A stretch of DNA of 64,000 bases from Epinephelus fuscoguttatus (GCF_011397635.1 NC_064771.1:9363379-9427378); one strand, 5' to 3'. Counted from the first letter of the stretch, positions 1 to 15,000 are shown. A program made the numbers and translations. The notes: a model not told the origin generated them from the letters alone.

Positions 1-3000
1 GAACAGTTTGAAGGACCTTACTGTCAGTACGACAAGACTCAGTGTCCAAGATTTGGAGGCTTCCTCTGCAATGGTAAAAAAAAAAAAAAAATCACCCTAC
101 TAAACATAGAGCTGCCAGTGTTTTGTTTAAAGCTCCAGTGTGTAGGATTTAGGGGGATATATTGGCAGACATGGAATAGAACATAACAAGTATGTTTTCT
201 TTTGTGCATAATCTCCTGGAAATCAGAATCATGTTTTCGTTACCTCAGAATGAGCCATTTATATCTGCGCAGGGAGCGGGTCCTCATCCACAGACATAGC
301 CATGTTGCCCTGCTACGTTCCTACAGTAGCCCAGAACAGACAAACCAAACACTGGCTCTAGATAGGGCCATAACCTGTTGGGCCTGTTGACCACTGTAGT
401 TAGAAGCCCCACTGCCACAAGAGCGTCAGAAAAACGCTGTTTTTTTTTTAAAGTGAAACAACTTTATTCAGTGTTTATACTGGTTTTAATCACCGGCTGC
501 ATTTGTTGTGGAGAGGAAGAGACTACTGCAAATCACGGTAAAAACCTCCTTAACATCTGGATCTTAAGTTATCCACAAAAAAATGTGAGCACACAATAGC
601 AGATGCTGGATTAGCAGCCCATCTCCAGCCCATGTCAAACAGCTTCGGAGAAACACTCATTTGTAATGTGTCCTCTCATTTATTTTTTCCCTAAATATCT
701 TTAAACTAATCACCAAGTGACACGTTGGTAATTTGATGAGCAATATAACTTTACCAATCAGTGCCAAGTTTAAAAACTGTTCAAATAAAGTTTGAATCAT
801 GCAGCTTTGTTTTTTATATTTATACCTCCATGCTGGCAATAGCCGTAGCCAGAGACTTTATGTTTTAAGGTTTTCCCTCTGTCCTTTTGTCTGTACATCC
901 GTATGCCCTTCTATCCCATTCTGACGCGATATCTCAAAAACGCCTTGAGGGAATTCCTTCAAAATTTGGCACAAACATCCACTTGGACTCAATGATGACC
1001 TTTGGAGTCAAAGGTCAAGTCACTGTGGCCTCAGTTTTTTTGCGATGATGTAAGACAGCATGTGCTAATTATTACATATTTTCACACAAATGTCTGATAG
1101 AATAAAAGGTTGAAGTAATGACATTTTATATCAAAAAGATCAAAGGTCAACTTTAATGTCACATTGAAGATGTTCTTGAGGTCAACTCCAATGTGACAAA
1201 CACACAGACACACACACACCCACACCCACAACTTAGCGTGGTAATAACACAGGCAAATCTTTCTTCTCTGATCAGAACGTGGCTCTTGCGTTATGGGTCA
1301 GTGTGCATGTACTTCGGGCTGGGAGGGAGATGCCTGCGAGTGTCCCAAGAGCAACCTGACCTGTCTGGATAATGATGGCGTGAGTAGACCCAACAGTTTT
1401 TGTTTGTACATTACGTTATCATGTCAGTAGGTGCCTAACTGTGTCTGTATCTGTACCAGGGTATCTGCAACGGGCGAGGTAAATGCTTGTGTGGCCGCTG
1501 TCAGTGTCCCGACTCTGGTATCGAAATGACTGCAACCTGTGAGTCAAATTTCCAGGTGTGTAGATGTAATGTTTAAATCTACGTATTAATGACTCGCCAC
1601 TATATAGGCTACTATATGTCAACTGCAACATAATTTCTATTCATGTTTTTTTGCTTTTTCAACTGCACCGGGTGCCTTATATCATACCCGATAATGTTTA
1701 TAATACCATCTTGGCCGACCCCCTTTTGATGTGTATGTGGGCATGTGTGTGTCCTACCTAGGCCCAGTTGGGCGTGTGCGAGGCTACAAGGAGTTGTGTC
1801 CAGTGTTGGGCCTGGAAGACAGGAGAGAAGAAAGATCCAGAGGAGTGTAAAAAGTGTCCCTTCAAATTTAAATTTGTGGATGAACTCAAAGAAGGTAAAC
1901 ACATCTAAGAGGAGCGAAATGACTGTCACTGCTGAATATTCAATTATTCAGATACTCTCTGCACACCCACATCCATCATCTTCCTTTAGGTTATAATGAT
2001 GATGATTATGACGATGATGCCTCTTTGACACTATAGCAGTAATGCCTAAAATACTTGATGACAGTTCATATGTGCGTCTGTGTATGTGTTTTCAGAGAGC
2101 AAGGTGCTTGATTCGTGCAGTTTCCGTGACGAGGATGATGACTGTACGTACCAATACACTGTCGAAAACTCTGCAGATCGCAATGTCAAAGACTTGGAGG
2201 TCCAGGTGCTCGAAAAGAAAGGTGAGCTGCATGTTAGATATGCATCACATATGCTCTGTGCTGTCATTTCAGCAACTCATGTATCACTTATGAAAACACA
2301 TTCCTGTTGTAATTTTGTGTTTTGGAAGGTGCTTTCTCTTAACCCATTTATTTCCATTGTATTGGTGGTGGAGGATAGATATCTTAGAGGGATAGTTCAT
2401 GCCAGAATCAAAGATACATATTCTTCCTTACCAGTAGTGCTATTTATAAATCTGGATGGTTTTGGTGTGAGTCGCTGAGTGTTGGAAAAATCAGCTGTAG
2501 AGGCCTGCCTTCTCTCCAGCATAATGAAACTAGATGGCACTCAACTTGTGGTGCTCAAAGAGCCAAAAAAATTACATTTGAAAAACTCAATGTGTCTTTC
2601 CAGAAATCATGACCGGGTTATTTAAGATAACCCACGAACCTTGTTGTGAGCAGTTTCATGTAGGAACTATTTTCTCTAAATTAAAACTAAAACTATACGC
2701 ATGGCCAGACACTGGCAACTGCTCGCTGTCTGCAAAGACTGGAATTGTCTGAAAGTAGCTAACTGGAAATAGCGCTATGACTAAGAACAGGAGTAAAGAT
2801 GTGAGCCAGTAAAACCTCTGGCAGCACTGTTCTATGTGTTTGTTGAGTTTCTAACTTTTTGTAATTTTTGTGGCAAATCTTTAGATTGTCCTGCTGCTAG
2901 CCTTCTGTGGTTGCTCCCACTCCTCTTGTTCCTCTTATTACTGCTGGCACTCCTGCTGCTCTGCTGTTGGAAATTCTGCCCCTGCTGCAAAACCTGCTGT

Positions 3001-6000
3001 CAGGTATAAACACTCACATTTACACCTCATAAATAATGAATATGTTTAAGGCTCAGTGGAAATAATGCCCTCTGTCTTCTCTTGACACAGAGCTGTCTTG
3101 CCCTGCTGCCTTGCTGTAATAGAGGTGAGGCTTTTGTCATATTACATGTAATAGTTACTGCTTCAAATGCCTCATCCTGCCACCTGGGAACATGTTGAAT
3201 TTGAGTCGCCTTGTGTTGCATTCTTTCCAGGTCGCAAGGTTGGCTTCAAGGAAGATGAGTATTTGCTCCGCCAGTCTCTGCTCACCTCAGACCACCTGGA
3301 CACACCAATGGTAAGGACCGGCCCACCCAAAGGAACCGATGTGGTTCGCTGGAAGGTCACGGATAATGTACACCGACCACCAAATCACCCTCAGGCTCTG
3401 ATTAAACCCAACCCTAAAGAGACAAGTAAGTGATCAAAAGTTTAAGCAACCGCAGTATAGTGACCTACTGCATGTTAAGCTAAAGAAGTTAGGGGTAAGG
3501 CTGAGAGCACTGAAGCCAGCAGCAGCAAAACAGGCTGCAATATAACCATATTGGGCATGTTGGCACCATCAGTTTACGTCCGCTGAAAGTGTTTGATTTT
3601 GTCACTGACAGGCTCTGATTATTATTCTAAGTGTCTGACAACAACATGGAAAGGATGCCTAAAGAGATAGATCTCACAGGGCAAGGATCCCATGCTTTTT
3701 GTTCAGTCATAAACAGGACTGCAATCGCCTTCGCCAAGTCCACCAGACTCCATTTAAATAAACAGTCATTTATGATTGTAAAACATAATGCTTTCAAAGT
3801 TGACAAAAACAAAATAAAATTCACAGAAACCATCTTGGTTCATCTGTTCACTGTTCCAACACTCACAAGCTCTGGTTTGGTTGAAATAAACCCTTAATTT
3901 ACCCAGTTTGATATGAAGATATGCTGCATCCATACACGGTAAAATTACTGTTAATTGAAATGGAGTCTGGTGGCTTTGGCAGTGGTAGTTTCGGGGCTAT
4001 TTTTGGTTCAACTTAAAGGATCTTGCTCCTTTACAAACAGGTCTATCTCTGTAGGGGTCTTTTCCATACCATTGTCAGACACTTAGAATAACAATCTGAG
4101 CTTGTCAGTGGCAAAAACAAACACTTTAAGTGGATGTAAATAAACGGTGCATACATGCCTCAAGTGGTAACATTGCAGCCTGTTTCGCCGCTGCCAGCCT
4201 GCAGCAGTCTTGCTCAATACAGGACCAATGTCATTTCCATTAGTCACTGAGACATAAAATGTGGGGAAATAGGGTTCAGGTTGAAAAGTAGACATTTCCC
4301 TTTAAGTGATGAAAGTTACAACTCTAACCTCTGTTTGCTTTCTTTTCATTGTTGCTCTTACTCTTTGTAGTCCAGTTCCCGATCTCCCTCCGACTCAACA
4401 GGTTGTTCTCCGAGAACCTGTCTCGCCCCGAATCCAGAGACGCTGAACAGCTCCGCAAGGACGTGTCCGATAACGTGAGTGTGTTTTTGTTGAACAGCGG
4501 GCACATTAACACATCTGTATATCAATGATGACTCTGTCACTGAGTATTGTATATGTTCTGTCATCCAGCTAAATGAGCTGTACAAGCAAATTCCTGGCGC
4601 CCAGAAGGTGCAAAAAACTGCATTCAGGTAAGATGTGTTAAACTACATTATGTTACACACATTTATGTTCCTTAATTGTTTTTGCACTGCATTCAGTGGT
4701 TATTTTAAGATACAGTATTCTTAATATTCTCTGAATTAAAACTAATTAGGAAATGATGTGTCTGTTCTCTCACTTACTTGTTTTGGTTCTTGCAGAATGC
4801 AGAGAAATGCCGGAAAAAGGTAACATTGGATGTATGGATTACTACAATACAATACACCAGACTACACCAGAGTTTATTGTCTTTTGAAGAACCCTAAGTC
4901 ATGCATGTCTAATTTCTGTACCCCTCCTGCGCTCTTCAGGCAGGACTACACCATCATGGACACTGTCTTAGCTGCTCCCCGCAGTAGCTACCCTGATATT
5001 GTCAAACTCACTGAGAAAAATGTCCAGTCTGGAAACGTTCGTGATCTCAAAGTGGTGCCCGGCTATTACACTGTGGCCACAGACAGAGGTGATTGTTAAC
5101 TATTTTTGTGTGTGGATGAAAGTAAAATTCTGTACAGTTTGTAGCAATGTTAATATAATCACTTCCTCATCTTTACTGAAGCTTGTATTATCTCACACCC
5201 AGTCACCAGGTTAAATATTGGCATTGTACACTTCCACAAACCATGGATATGTTATATTTCTAAATTTCATATATAGCCAATTTGTAACTCTACATGTGTT
5301 TATGTTTCAACAACACTGTGGTTAATGTGTGGTTAGTTTTAGGCACAAAACACACTTAAATGTGAAACTGAAAAATAATGTTTTGGCGTAAAGTACCTGC
5401 TTTTGTCACGACAACCGCTGGAAATGCTGCAGTGTCTTGCTGAAAAACACCCAGTTTTGGTGCCACAGTCGCAGCTAGAATTGACCCCGTTTCAAAGTTG
5501 GTCTCAAACATTGACCTGCAGTGGTCTGCAGCTTGGTAGCCGTCTTGCCTGGGTTTCATACTATTTGCCATTACACTATCCGCAGTCCCTTTCCCCTCCC
5601 AGTGACAAAGCCAGCTCATATACATGTAATCAGAACTATGTCACTGTAGAAATGTTGATATGATATGTATGAAATGTACAAATGTTACATATCTGTTTGC
5701 AGAAACATACAGTATCAACATTTTCTTCTGCCGCCTGGGCTGATTATCAATCTTGCTATAAATCTTGTTGTCTTATCTTTTCCTCCTCTGCAGAGGCCAC
5801 GGGAGCCATAGAGTTCCAAGAGGGCGTAGAGTCAGTAGACGTTCACGTGCCTCTCTTTGTCAAGGATGAAGATGATGACAAGAAGCAGCTACAGGTGGAG
5901 GCCATAGATGTGCCACTGGGCATTGCTGAGATTGGAAAACGTTTGGTCAACATCACCATCATCAAAGAGCATGGTAAGAAACCTTAAGACTATAGATTTA

Positions 6001-9000
6001 CACCTGAAAATCCAATGTGAGCTTTGTATGTAAACCTATTCACACAAAGAAAACTAGAAGATAGCTGATTGGAGATCCCATGACCTGAGAAAGTGTATAA
6101 TCTTAACTAATGGAGAGCTGGAATGGATTTTCCTTCCTCTTCCCCAGCCTCCAGTATCTTCACCTTCCTCCAGCCAGCCTACACCTACAGTAGGCAAGAT
6201 GGAGTGGCTAACATCCCAATTAGCAGAGAGATCATAGACGATGGACGCACACAGGTCACGTACCGCACACGGGACCAAACTGCCAAGGATAAGAAGGTGA
6301 GCTGATGGCTTATGCACTGCCCCACATTTAGCCTGGTACCCTTATACCTACAAAAACATTTGGGGGTTGTTACGTATAGTTGATGTGGATTATGTTCTCA
6401 CTTGTTTAAGAATGAAGTCCAAGACTTGAGCTTTAAAACATGTTGGCCTGTTACTTCCACCCTGACTAAAATGGCTTTGGCATTTGTGAAGTGACAGGCT
6501 TTCAGAGGTTGTAGCCACTTTGTTAAAGTTCATAGGATATACATCTGCAGTAGGCTGTATTCCTAGTCTGTTCTTCTTCTGTATTTTAGGACTATGTGGC
6601 TACGGAAGGAGACTTGACCTATGGTCCTGGTGAGACCCAGAAAATAGTGCCTGTTCGTCTGCTAGAGCTGTCTGAGAAAGATGGCCTCCTAGAAGACAAA
6701 CAGGTCAAGCAGTTTGTCATGGATCTCAGTAACCCACGGCAGGGTGCCAAGCTGGGACGCTACCCGAGAACTGTTGTCACCATTGCAGACCAACCAGGTA
6801 AAATGATGCAAGAGGCTTTGCATCAGTGTGTCTTACCCTTGCTCCCACCCAAATCACTGATCACTAATGTTTGTTCTTCCCATTATCTTATTTCATCCAG
6901 AGCCCAGTGTGATTATGTTCAAAAAGGGCACTCAGAACTTCACCACATCTGACCCAACCTACACCATCCCTGTGGTCCGCACTCGCAACCAGGACAGCCC
7001 TGCAACAGTGAAATGGCGCACCAAGAAGGCCCAGCGCTTTGAGTTGTCTGGCCCTCTAAAGTTCAGTCCAGGAGAGACAGAGAAGAACATAACAATCGAC
7101 CCAAAGGCCCACCCTGGCCCAGTTCAGCCAGAGACCTTCCACTTAGAGCTGTTTGACCCAAGTAGCAACACTTCTATCGGAGAGAGGAAGACCACCCTTG
7201 TCAATGTCACTGATGGAGGTAAGGCACAGTGCAGAAACATGGAATTAAAGATAGCATATAATAGCATATGTAGAGTTTTTGAAGTTGTGATGTTTTCTCC
7301 AGAGGTATTGTATCTGATAAATGGTTGTTTTTATCCTCTTACTTCCTCCACTTCCTGCAGTTGCCAGATCTCCAGAGACGGCCCAGTTGCAGCAGAAGGG
7401 TTTTGTAAGCCCGAAAGCCACCAGCCCTGGTGGTTACCTTCTCTCCCCAACAAACCTTAAGGCCAAAGCAACTGGACCCAGAAACATCCGCCTCAACTGG
7501 GACCCAGTGTCTGGTAACCCCTTGGGGTACAAGGTACATCAAATCTACATGTTGAGAAGCTTCAACTTGAGTGAATAACCTTTGTTTACAAAAGGCACCG
7601 TGTTACTCAAATGCTGTATCTTTTGTTTCCTTGTTTGTTTAAGGTAAAGTATTGGATCTATGGTGACCCAGAGAAAGATGCCCAGGTCTTAGATGTGAAG
7701 ACTCCTCAAGCCGAATTGACCAATCTGTATCCCTATTGTGACTATGAGATGCGAGTGTGTGGCTACAATGCAATGGGAGATGGCCGCGAGACAGACATTG
7801 TTAGCTGTCAAACACTGGAGGATGGTAATTACTGAGACCTCAGTTAACTGCTGTTCATGAAATGCTCTGCAGGAGATATCAGTAGATATAACTGGTTTAA
7901 ACCGGGTTGCACCATTCACACTTAAAGAGCATCTTAGCTGCAGTAGGAAAGACATTTACAATGTCTAAATCAGTTGCTAGGAAATATCCAACCCCCTCCA
8001 CCTTACCAGATCACTACTGGTTTAACGACTCATCTCTACATAAGAATTAGATTGTGTGGTGCAACCTGTTTAAACTTAGTGATGTATAAATCTCCTATTT
8101 GTAAACACTTTTGTTGTAACTAGGCTAAGTTTTAACTTACACACTACTTCTGCTCGGTTTTTCTCCAGTCCCTGGTGAACCTGGACGTCTGGCCTTCAAC
8201 GTCATCAGTCCAACTGTCACTCAGCTCAGCTGGGCGGAGCCTGCAGAGACCAATGGCAACATTACCGCTTATGAGGTCATCTACACACCCATTGATGATG
8301 ATATGAGTAAGAGACTGAGTCCAGCCTAATAATGAAAATACTTTACAAATATTTGCATCATGTCATTTTCATCATTTCCTAACTCTTCTCACAGAGCCAG
8401 TGGGCGCCGCTAAGAAAGTAAAGATTGACAACCCCAAGAAGCGAATGCTGCTGATTGAGAATCTCCAGGACGCCCAGACCTACCAGTACAAGGTCCGTGC
8501 CATGAATAGCGTAGGCTGGGGCCCATTCAGAGATGCTACCATCAATCTGGCATCACAGCCTGCCAGACCTCTGTCCAGTAAGTCAGGGACAAACCTACCT
8601 CTAGAACACTTGAAGTCAATCTGTATTTCCCTGAAAGGGGATTTATTTCCCTCTCTTTCCATCTGTCCCTAGTTCCCATCATTCCAGATATCCCTATTGT
8701 GGATGCAGAGGCCGGAGATGAGTATGACAGCTACCTGATGTACAGCAATGAGGTGCTGAAGTCCCCTGCAGGCTCCAAGACACCCAGCGTCTCTGGTGAT
8801 GGTGGGTACTCAGAGCCAAAACCAAAAGCTTCTGATAACAGCTGACAGTGTAAACACATTGTGCTAGTGCTCTATTGTGATGTATTTTTGGCTCCCGAAA
8901 GATGGATGTGACTCCCAGACTTTAAGAGCGTGAGCTATCACTGTTGTATGGATCCAATTATTTCAGTCCACATTCTCAGTGCTCCCAGGCATCTTGCTTT

Positions 9001-12000
9001 GTTCCTGTAGCCAAGTGTTTAGCCTGAGTGTTCATGCAATATTTGCCATCCTTGTCCTGTCAGAAGTCCAGGGAATGAACAACGCTGCAAAATGTCAGTC
9101 ATACCTGTGCTTAAGGAAATCACCCAACTTATGAGACTCCTCCTTTCTGGCTCTTTTTCCTTTTCTGGTCTTTCTTTATGACATTAAAATTCTTCCTCAT
9201 TTTACAAGAGTTACATTAAGAGGGAGCTGGAAGAGTTGTAAAGCTCAGGGATGGCATCAATCTCATTTTTCCTGCAGGCAACGCCCCAGCCAGGCAGCAA
9301 CAAAATGTGCTTCCAATACATCCCCAGATATCTGCAATAGTAGTGCTTTACGATCGCAAACCACAAGGCCTTCTCTCGAAATAAATCTGCTGTCACTCTT
9401 CTGCTTTCTGCAGCCATATTTTTGCTCTTAGTCAGTTTTCTCTGAAAGTGAATGCTGATGTTGCTCCTTGCCTCCGAATTGACTTCTGTGACATAAACCA
9501 ATCTAAATATACTGTATAATGTAATCCCATATATGTGTTTGATAGCTTTTTTGTACAGTAATGTATCGTAAAACCAACCATTGATACTTCTTCGCTACAA
9601 ATCTATCCTTCGCCCTCTTGCTTCTCCCCTATGACCCTAAATACAAGGCTGGCAATATGTCAAGTTGGTGGGGTCCAACCTGGATCTCCGTAAGGTGTCA
9701 TGGAAAAAGCGAGTGGACGTCATTCCCAGTCGGCTCAGCACAGACACAGAGACGAGCTCAGATGATGTCCCCCACCCCAGCTACGCCCAAACACTCCTGC
9801 CAGGTGAAGACCAATCCATCAGAGCCACAGATAAATAGACAGGCAGCCAGCATGCCAGCTATCATGCACGGCCAGTCAGGTGCCCGGCAAGGCAACCATC
9901 GTTTCTCTCTGCCTCCGTGATTTGATCCTGCCAGAAATATCAACATTTGTCTAATCATTCAGTTTCGGGCTTTAGTCCTTGTCCCCTTGCGCCTAGTTGG
10001 CACCTGTCCCATCTATCCTCCCGCCACCTGCCCAGAGAGGAGCACTGGCATCAACTGCTCCGCCTCCAGTTGATGATCGGGGGCAGGCTTTTCCAGGTGC
10101 CTGTCTCTGTCTGTCCTCTCTCCATCCCACAGGGGAGGTAGTGATCTGGAGGCAGCTTGTCGGCTGTGTGTAAAGGCTTAGTTACTGTGTGGCTGTATGG
10201 AAGTAATGGCTTCTTAATTAAGTACAGTCTCATCTCTGCAGGACAGTTTCCACAATGACACCTTTCCTTGCAGCTGTTAATTGTTTTTCCTTGCAGCTAT
10301 ATTTGATTTTATCTTCTGATGTGCCCTTTTAGATGCAAAGCACCCTATGAAACGGGTTTGTAAAAACATTTTTATACACATTTAGAAGGCTTCAGACTGG
10401 TTCAGCCAGTCTTGGACCAGTTTTCCACGTGGCAAAGCAATAGCAGCAATTATTAAGATCTGTAGATGAAGACATGTCGAAGTCGCCACCCACAGGCAAA
10501 CAAGGAATTGAGTGTCAACAAGCGTATTTCTAGCAATACTGGGTGCATGGATCAAGGAACGACTGCCACTGTCTGTCAGTTGGTAAACCACTTTTGTGCT
10601 GGCTGAAAAACCAGTGTTCAAAATGCACTGTGGCTTTCAGAGAAGCCCTGTTTTTCAGGGTTGGCAGGCACATGCATACATGAATGTGAGCATGCCTATG
10701 TGCACTGAATGCGCACCCGTACCCCCCAGATGGCCACAGCAGGGATAGACAGCATTGTTTTTATCAGACACATATTATTGGAAATTGTAATGTGCGAATA
10801 AACATGCACATTAACAGGTTCTTAACTATTAGCTGATTATTTCAGTAACCTAAATATACTGGAAAATATATAGTTATACCAAATAATAAATAGCAGTTGC
10901 ACCAAAAATAAAATATTTTAGAGCTCATGGTCTCCAGGGGATGAATCCTAATGACTCTGGTGATCTACTAACTTTTCCTATAGTGCCATCATGATGTTAA
11001 CATGTTTAATGTCTCAACAGCTAATAGATGGATTGTCATTAAATTCAGAGCAGATGGGGTGCCTTCTAGTTTATCTAGCAGAGCAGACGCCCCATGTACA
11101 AAGGCCTTGTCCTTGCCACAATGGCTGCGGACTTGATTCCAACCTGCTGCCCTTTGCTGCATGTCGTCCCCCCTCTCTCTTCCCCTTCACTCTGGATCTT
11201 ACCTGTCTAATAAAGGCAGAGTGCCAAAAAAATCGTCTTTGAAAATTCAGATATTGATGGCACCCAGAGGAAAATCACCTCCCTAACTTTTCATCTAGCA
11301 CCACTACCAGGTCAAACAGTGAAATGTGTCAACATCTACCAGATTGATTGGCACAACACTTCAGAGTTTGTAGACTATTAATCCAAATGACTGTGGTAAA
11401 ATGTCTTTACAAATACTGCATGAATTTCCAGTAAATGTGATAAAGCCTTAGAACTAATGACATTCCCATCAGCCTGAGCTCTGTGTTCAGAGCTAATCAG
11501 GCACTTTTTGTTCACTACCACATTCATATGATGGACAGGAATACTTGCTCGAATGTGTTTATACATTCTTAGTCATTAATTTAAATTACTTTTCCTTTCT
11601 AAACATCTGTGACGCACTAGAAGAAGTGAGTGTTAAGTTTTAATGATGTGGCTAAATAGTCACAGTTCTACTAAAAGAACAGAGTTGATCAGTTCAGCAG
11701 CTACAAAAAGAAAAGGTTTGCACTTGCTGCGGATGGCACGACTGATGGAAATCCAGAAGCCATTACGCTCCTTGTCGGTAGATGATGCACATCTGCCAGT
11801 CTAAACTGTTGCTGTTATTCATGTAACCTGTAAGTGGCACAAGTAGAACTGGGGTGATATGTCCGAGACAAGCCCCCAAGAACAGCACTGGGCTTTGAAG
11901 TCAATTTGACACAGTGGCCAGTGGAATTATAACTCCTGGGTGCGTCACATGATGCCATGGGGCCCAAGAAGACTTTTTCCCCTAGACTTGCACTATGAAA

Positions 12001-15000
12001 GGGACAGTGTGAATATTGCAATGACCCGGAAATGGCTTGTTTCACTATCTAGAAGAACTGCACGATTAAATCATTTCATCCACATTCAAGTTAGTGGAGG
12101 GCTGAACTGGAAGTCTCTGTTACACTTGCTCGATGGGCCCAATGATGTGGAAAATCTGGGTAACTGTATAACCTGAGAGCAGATTTTTCGTATGCACCAC
12201 TGAGCAACTTCCATAGAAATGAATGGGGCCCCACCTCCAACACTGTATCCAGTTCTCTTTATACATCCATGGTCTGAAACTGCTGGGGCTTCCTCTGTAA
12301 ATTGGCCGGGCCTGGTTTTGGGTGCTTGACATCAATGGTACTTTGTTGTTCCAATCAAAGTCCGAATGCTTGAGTGCTGACTGCATATTTCCTATATTCT
12401 GTCTGCTGACAGTTCTGGGTCCTTTTTTGGTGTTTCACAGATTACATGATGAATGGGAAGTGGGACCAGAACTTCCTTTTCCCAGGAGGATCAGCGACAC
12501 GCAACTTGTCCGCATCGTCATCTCCTATGTCCACTCTGAGCTCAAACTACAGAACGGGAGGCGGCTCCTATACCACAGAAACAACCACCACCTACCTGTC
12601 CGGACCAGGTTAGATGGACGGCAGTAATTACATCTAAAAATTTAGACAAGCTATTATTTGTCTGTAACTTTGATCTCTCTCTCTTCTTGTAGGAGGTGTT
12701 CGTAGACCTGACATGATGGGAGGAGTACACACATCAGAGGTCATCATGAGGAAGCGCTCAGAGAACAGGGGTTACACAGATGAAAACATCCGGGACTCCA
12801 TCGTCATGGGAGACGTGTCGGGCAAGTTCCCAGATCTAGGTAAGCTTTACATCTCAGCATGGGTTTGAATTTATTCTAAAGTTAATCTAAAAGGAATTAG
12901 CTTTGTCTTTCTGGATAAAGAAAGATGTTACTTTGGAGTGCAATATTTGAGATGCCTCGGCAGGTAAACTGTGAAAGTGCATGCGGCCGATGGCTTGGAC
13001 ATCTGTTAGCAGGGTTGGGGCTGTTGGCTGCACAGCAGGCTTATCCACACAGACTTTGCAGGAGCTATGCTGACTATCGCTGTTTTTCCCTCCCTCCCCT
13101 TGTCTCAACTTTGCTCTGTTTGTTTTATTTGACCTCTTTTTTACTTCACTCCCTACCTGTCCACCTCCCCCTCCTACTGGGCTACTTCCATCGTTTCTTT
13201 TTACTCCTTCCTCCTCCTCCTTTGCCCCCCCTGCTCAATGCGCCTTCAGGTGGTTTCGGTTACACTGGGATGCAGAGCAGCTCTCAGAGCCAGTTCAGCT
13301 ACAGCCTGTCACAGGGTCCAAGGGCCAGGACCCAGTCTTCAGACGTCAATGAAGCCCTATATAATCTGGACAGGGTTCTCCAGGGTAAGTCTGTGGTGTG
13401 CAAGCATGAAGGCACTGGATGTGTTTGCTGGGTGTGACGCATAATGCCCCCCTCCTCAGTCATCTTTGTCCCCGCTTCTGTGATCTCACCTTCTGTTTAA
13501 TGTGTTTTTGGTGGATTTTTCAGACCGTGCCACATGTTTTTAATTGATTTTCTGTTCTTTTACCCCACCACCCATCAGATGCTCGACTTTCTCCAGGTGT
13601 ACCAGACACTCCCAGCAGACTTGTGTTCTCTGCTCTTGGTCCCACCGCCCTCAAAGTCAGCTGGCAGGAGCCTCACTGTGAGAAAGACATCCTGGGCTAC
13701 TCTGTGCTCTACCAGCTGCTCAATGGAGGTAAATGAACCCTGCAAGGACCTTTTGTTTTCATCTTTTCTGTAATAAAGAACTTACATTTGGATACAATGT
13801 ATATATGTCTTGGTATTACAGGCCAGAAATCAGTCAGACACAAATTAAGAAAAGAACATGATACATATACATGTTCTCTGCACACTACACGTTAACTGAT
13901 ATAAGTTAATTCTTGATTTTGGTGTAATAGCTTCATTTTAAAGGAACACTTCACCCCCTAAAAGACCATTTAATTTAAATTACAGTTTTGTTGTTTCACA
14001 AATTAAACATAGCATGGGGTGAAGAGGTCATTTGGGGGGTTAAGTATTCCTTTAATCTTTTTAACTTAATGCGGTTGCTGAACAACCTGTGTCCTCTCCT
14101 GTAGGTGAGATGAAGCGCATTAATGTGACAAACCCTGCAGAGAACTCTGTAATCATCCAGGACCTGCTGCCTAACCACTCCTACCTATTCAAGGTGAAGG
14201 CTCAGAGCCAGGAGGGCTGGGGCCCAGAGAGAGAGGGAGTCATCACCATCGAGTCCGCTGTCGACCCCAAGAGTCCCCTCAGCCCCATGCCAGGTGCTGA
14301 TTTTGTAGAGATTTGTGTCACAGCTTGTTGGGATTAACCCACAGACACAAGTTATCAGAAGTAAAATGTCTCTCTTTTTATTCTGTTGGCTGTCTCGCCT
14401 TTCTCTGTAGGCTCACCCTTTACTCTGAGCACTCCCAGTGCCCCAGGCCCCCTGGTCTTCACCGCTCTGAGCCCTGATTCCCTGCAGCTCAGCTGGGAGA
14501 AACCTCGTAAACCCAACGGAGACATCCTGGGCTACGTGGTCACCTGCGAACAGCTGCATGGTGGAGGTGAGGCTTTCAGGAAAAATGCTTTTTTTTTTTT
14601 TTTTTTTTTTTTTAAATCCTAGGTTCCCATGAGTCTTTGTTGTGAATGTATGTTGTTTTCTTACATCTGTTTCCTCTTTCCTCCAGGAGACGTACGTTCC
14701 TTCCAGGTGAACGGGGACAGTGCCGAGACCAGTCTGACCGTCCCAAACCTGACTGAGAATGTTCCCTACAAGTTTAAAGTTCAGGCTCAAACCACACAGG
14801 GCTTCGGTCCTGAGAGGGAGGGCATCATCACCATCGAGTCTCAGGATGGAGGTAAGATAAATCCTACTGACAAGGCGAATATGAATGAAAATAAAAACTC
14901 CCAATAGTGGGGATACAGTGGGGATGAACAAAAAACATGCTGATATACTTTTTTTTTTTTTTTTTTTTTTTTCTTCAAAAAATTGCTGTGTCCTAATCAT

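Larger units (their letters stand above)
8802..12440. other. itgb4: Large itgb4 intron region surrounding the cassette exon
   Basis: Apart from the cassette exon (9648-9803) and the SINE at 11.07-11.23 kb, no supported exon is seen. Open frames here are short and lack paired splice signals of the right phase. Confidence 0.6.

Noticed and set aside
9618-9920. 100-codon plus-strand open frame over the cassette exon
   Set aside because: Wrong frame; the cassette exon is coded in another frame set by its phase-1 splice sites.
12925-13437. 170-codon plus-strand open frame with a hydrophobic Leu/Pro-rich stretch
   Set aside because: The hydrophobic part is the pyrimidine-rich intron before the exon at 13250; only 13250-13384 in another frame is coding.
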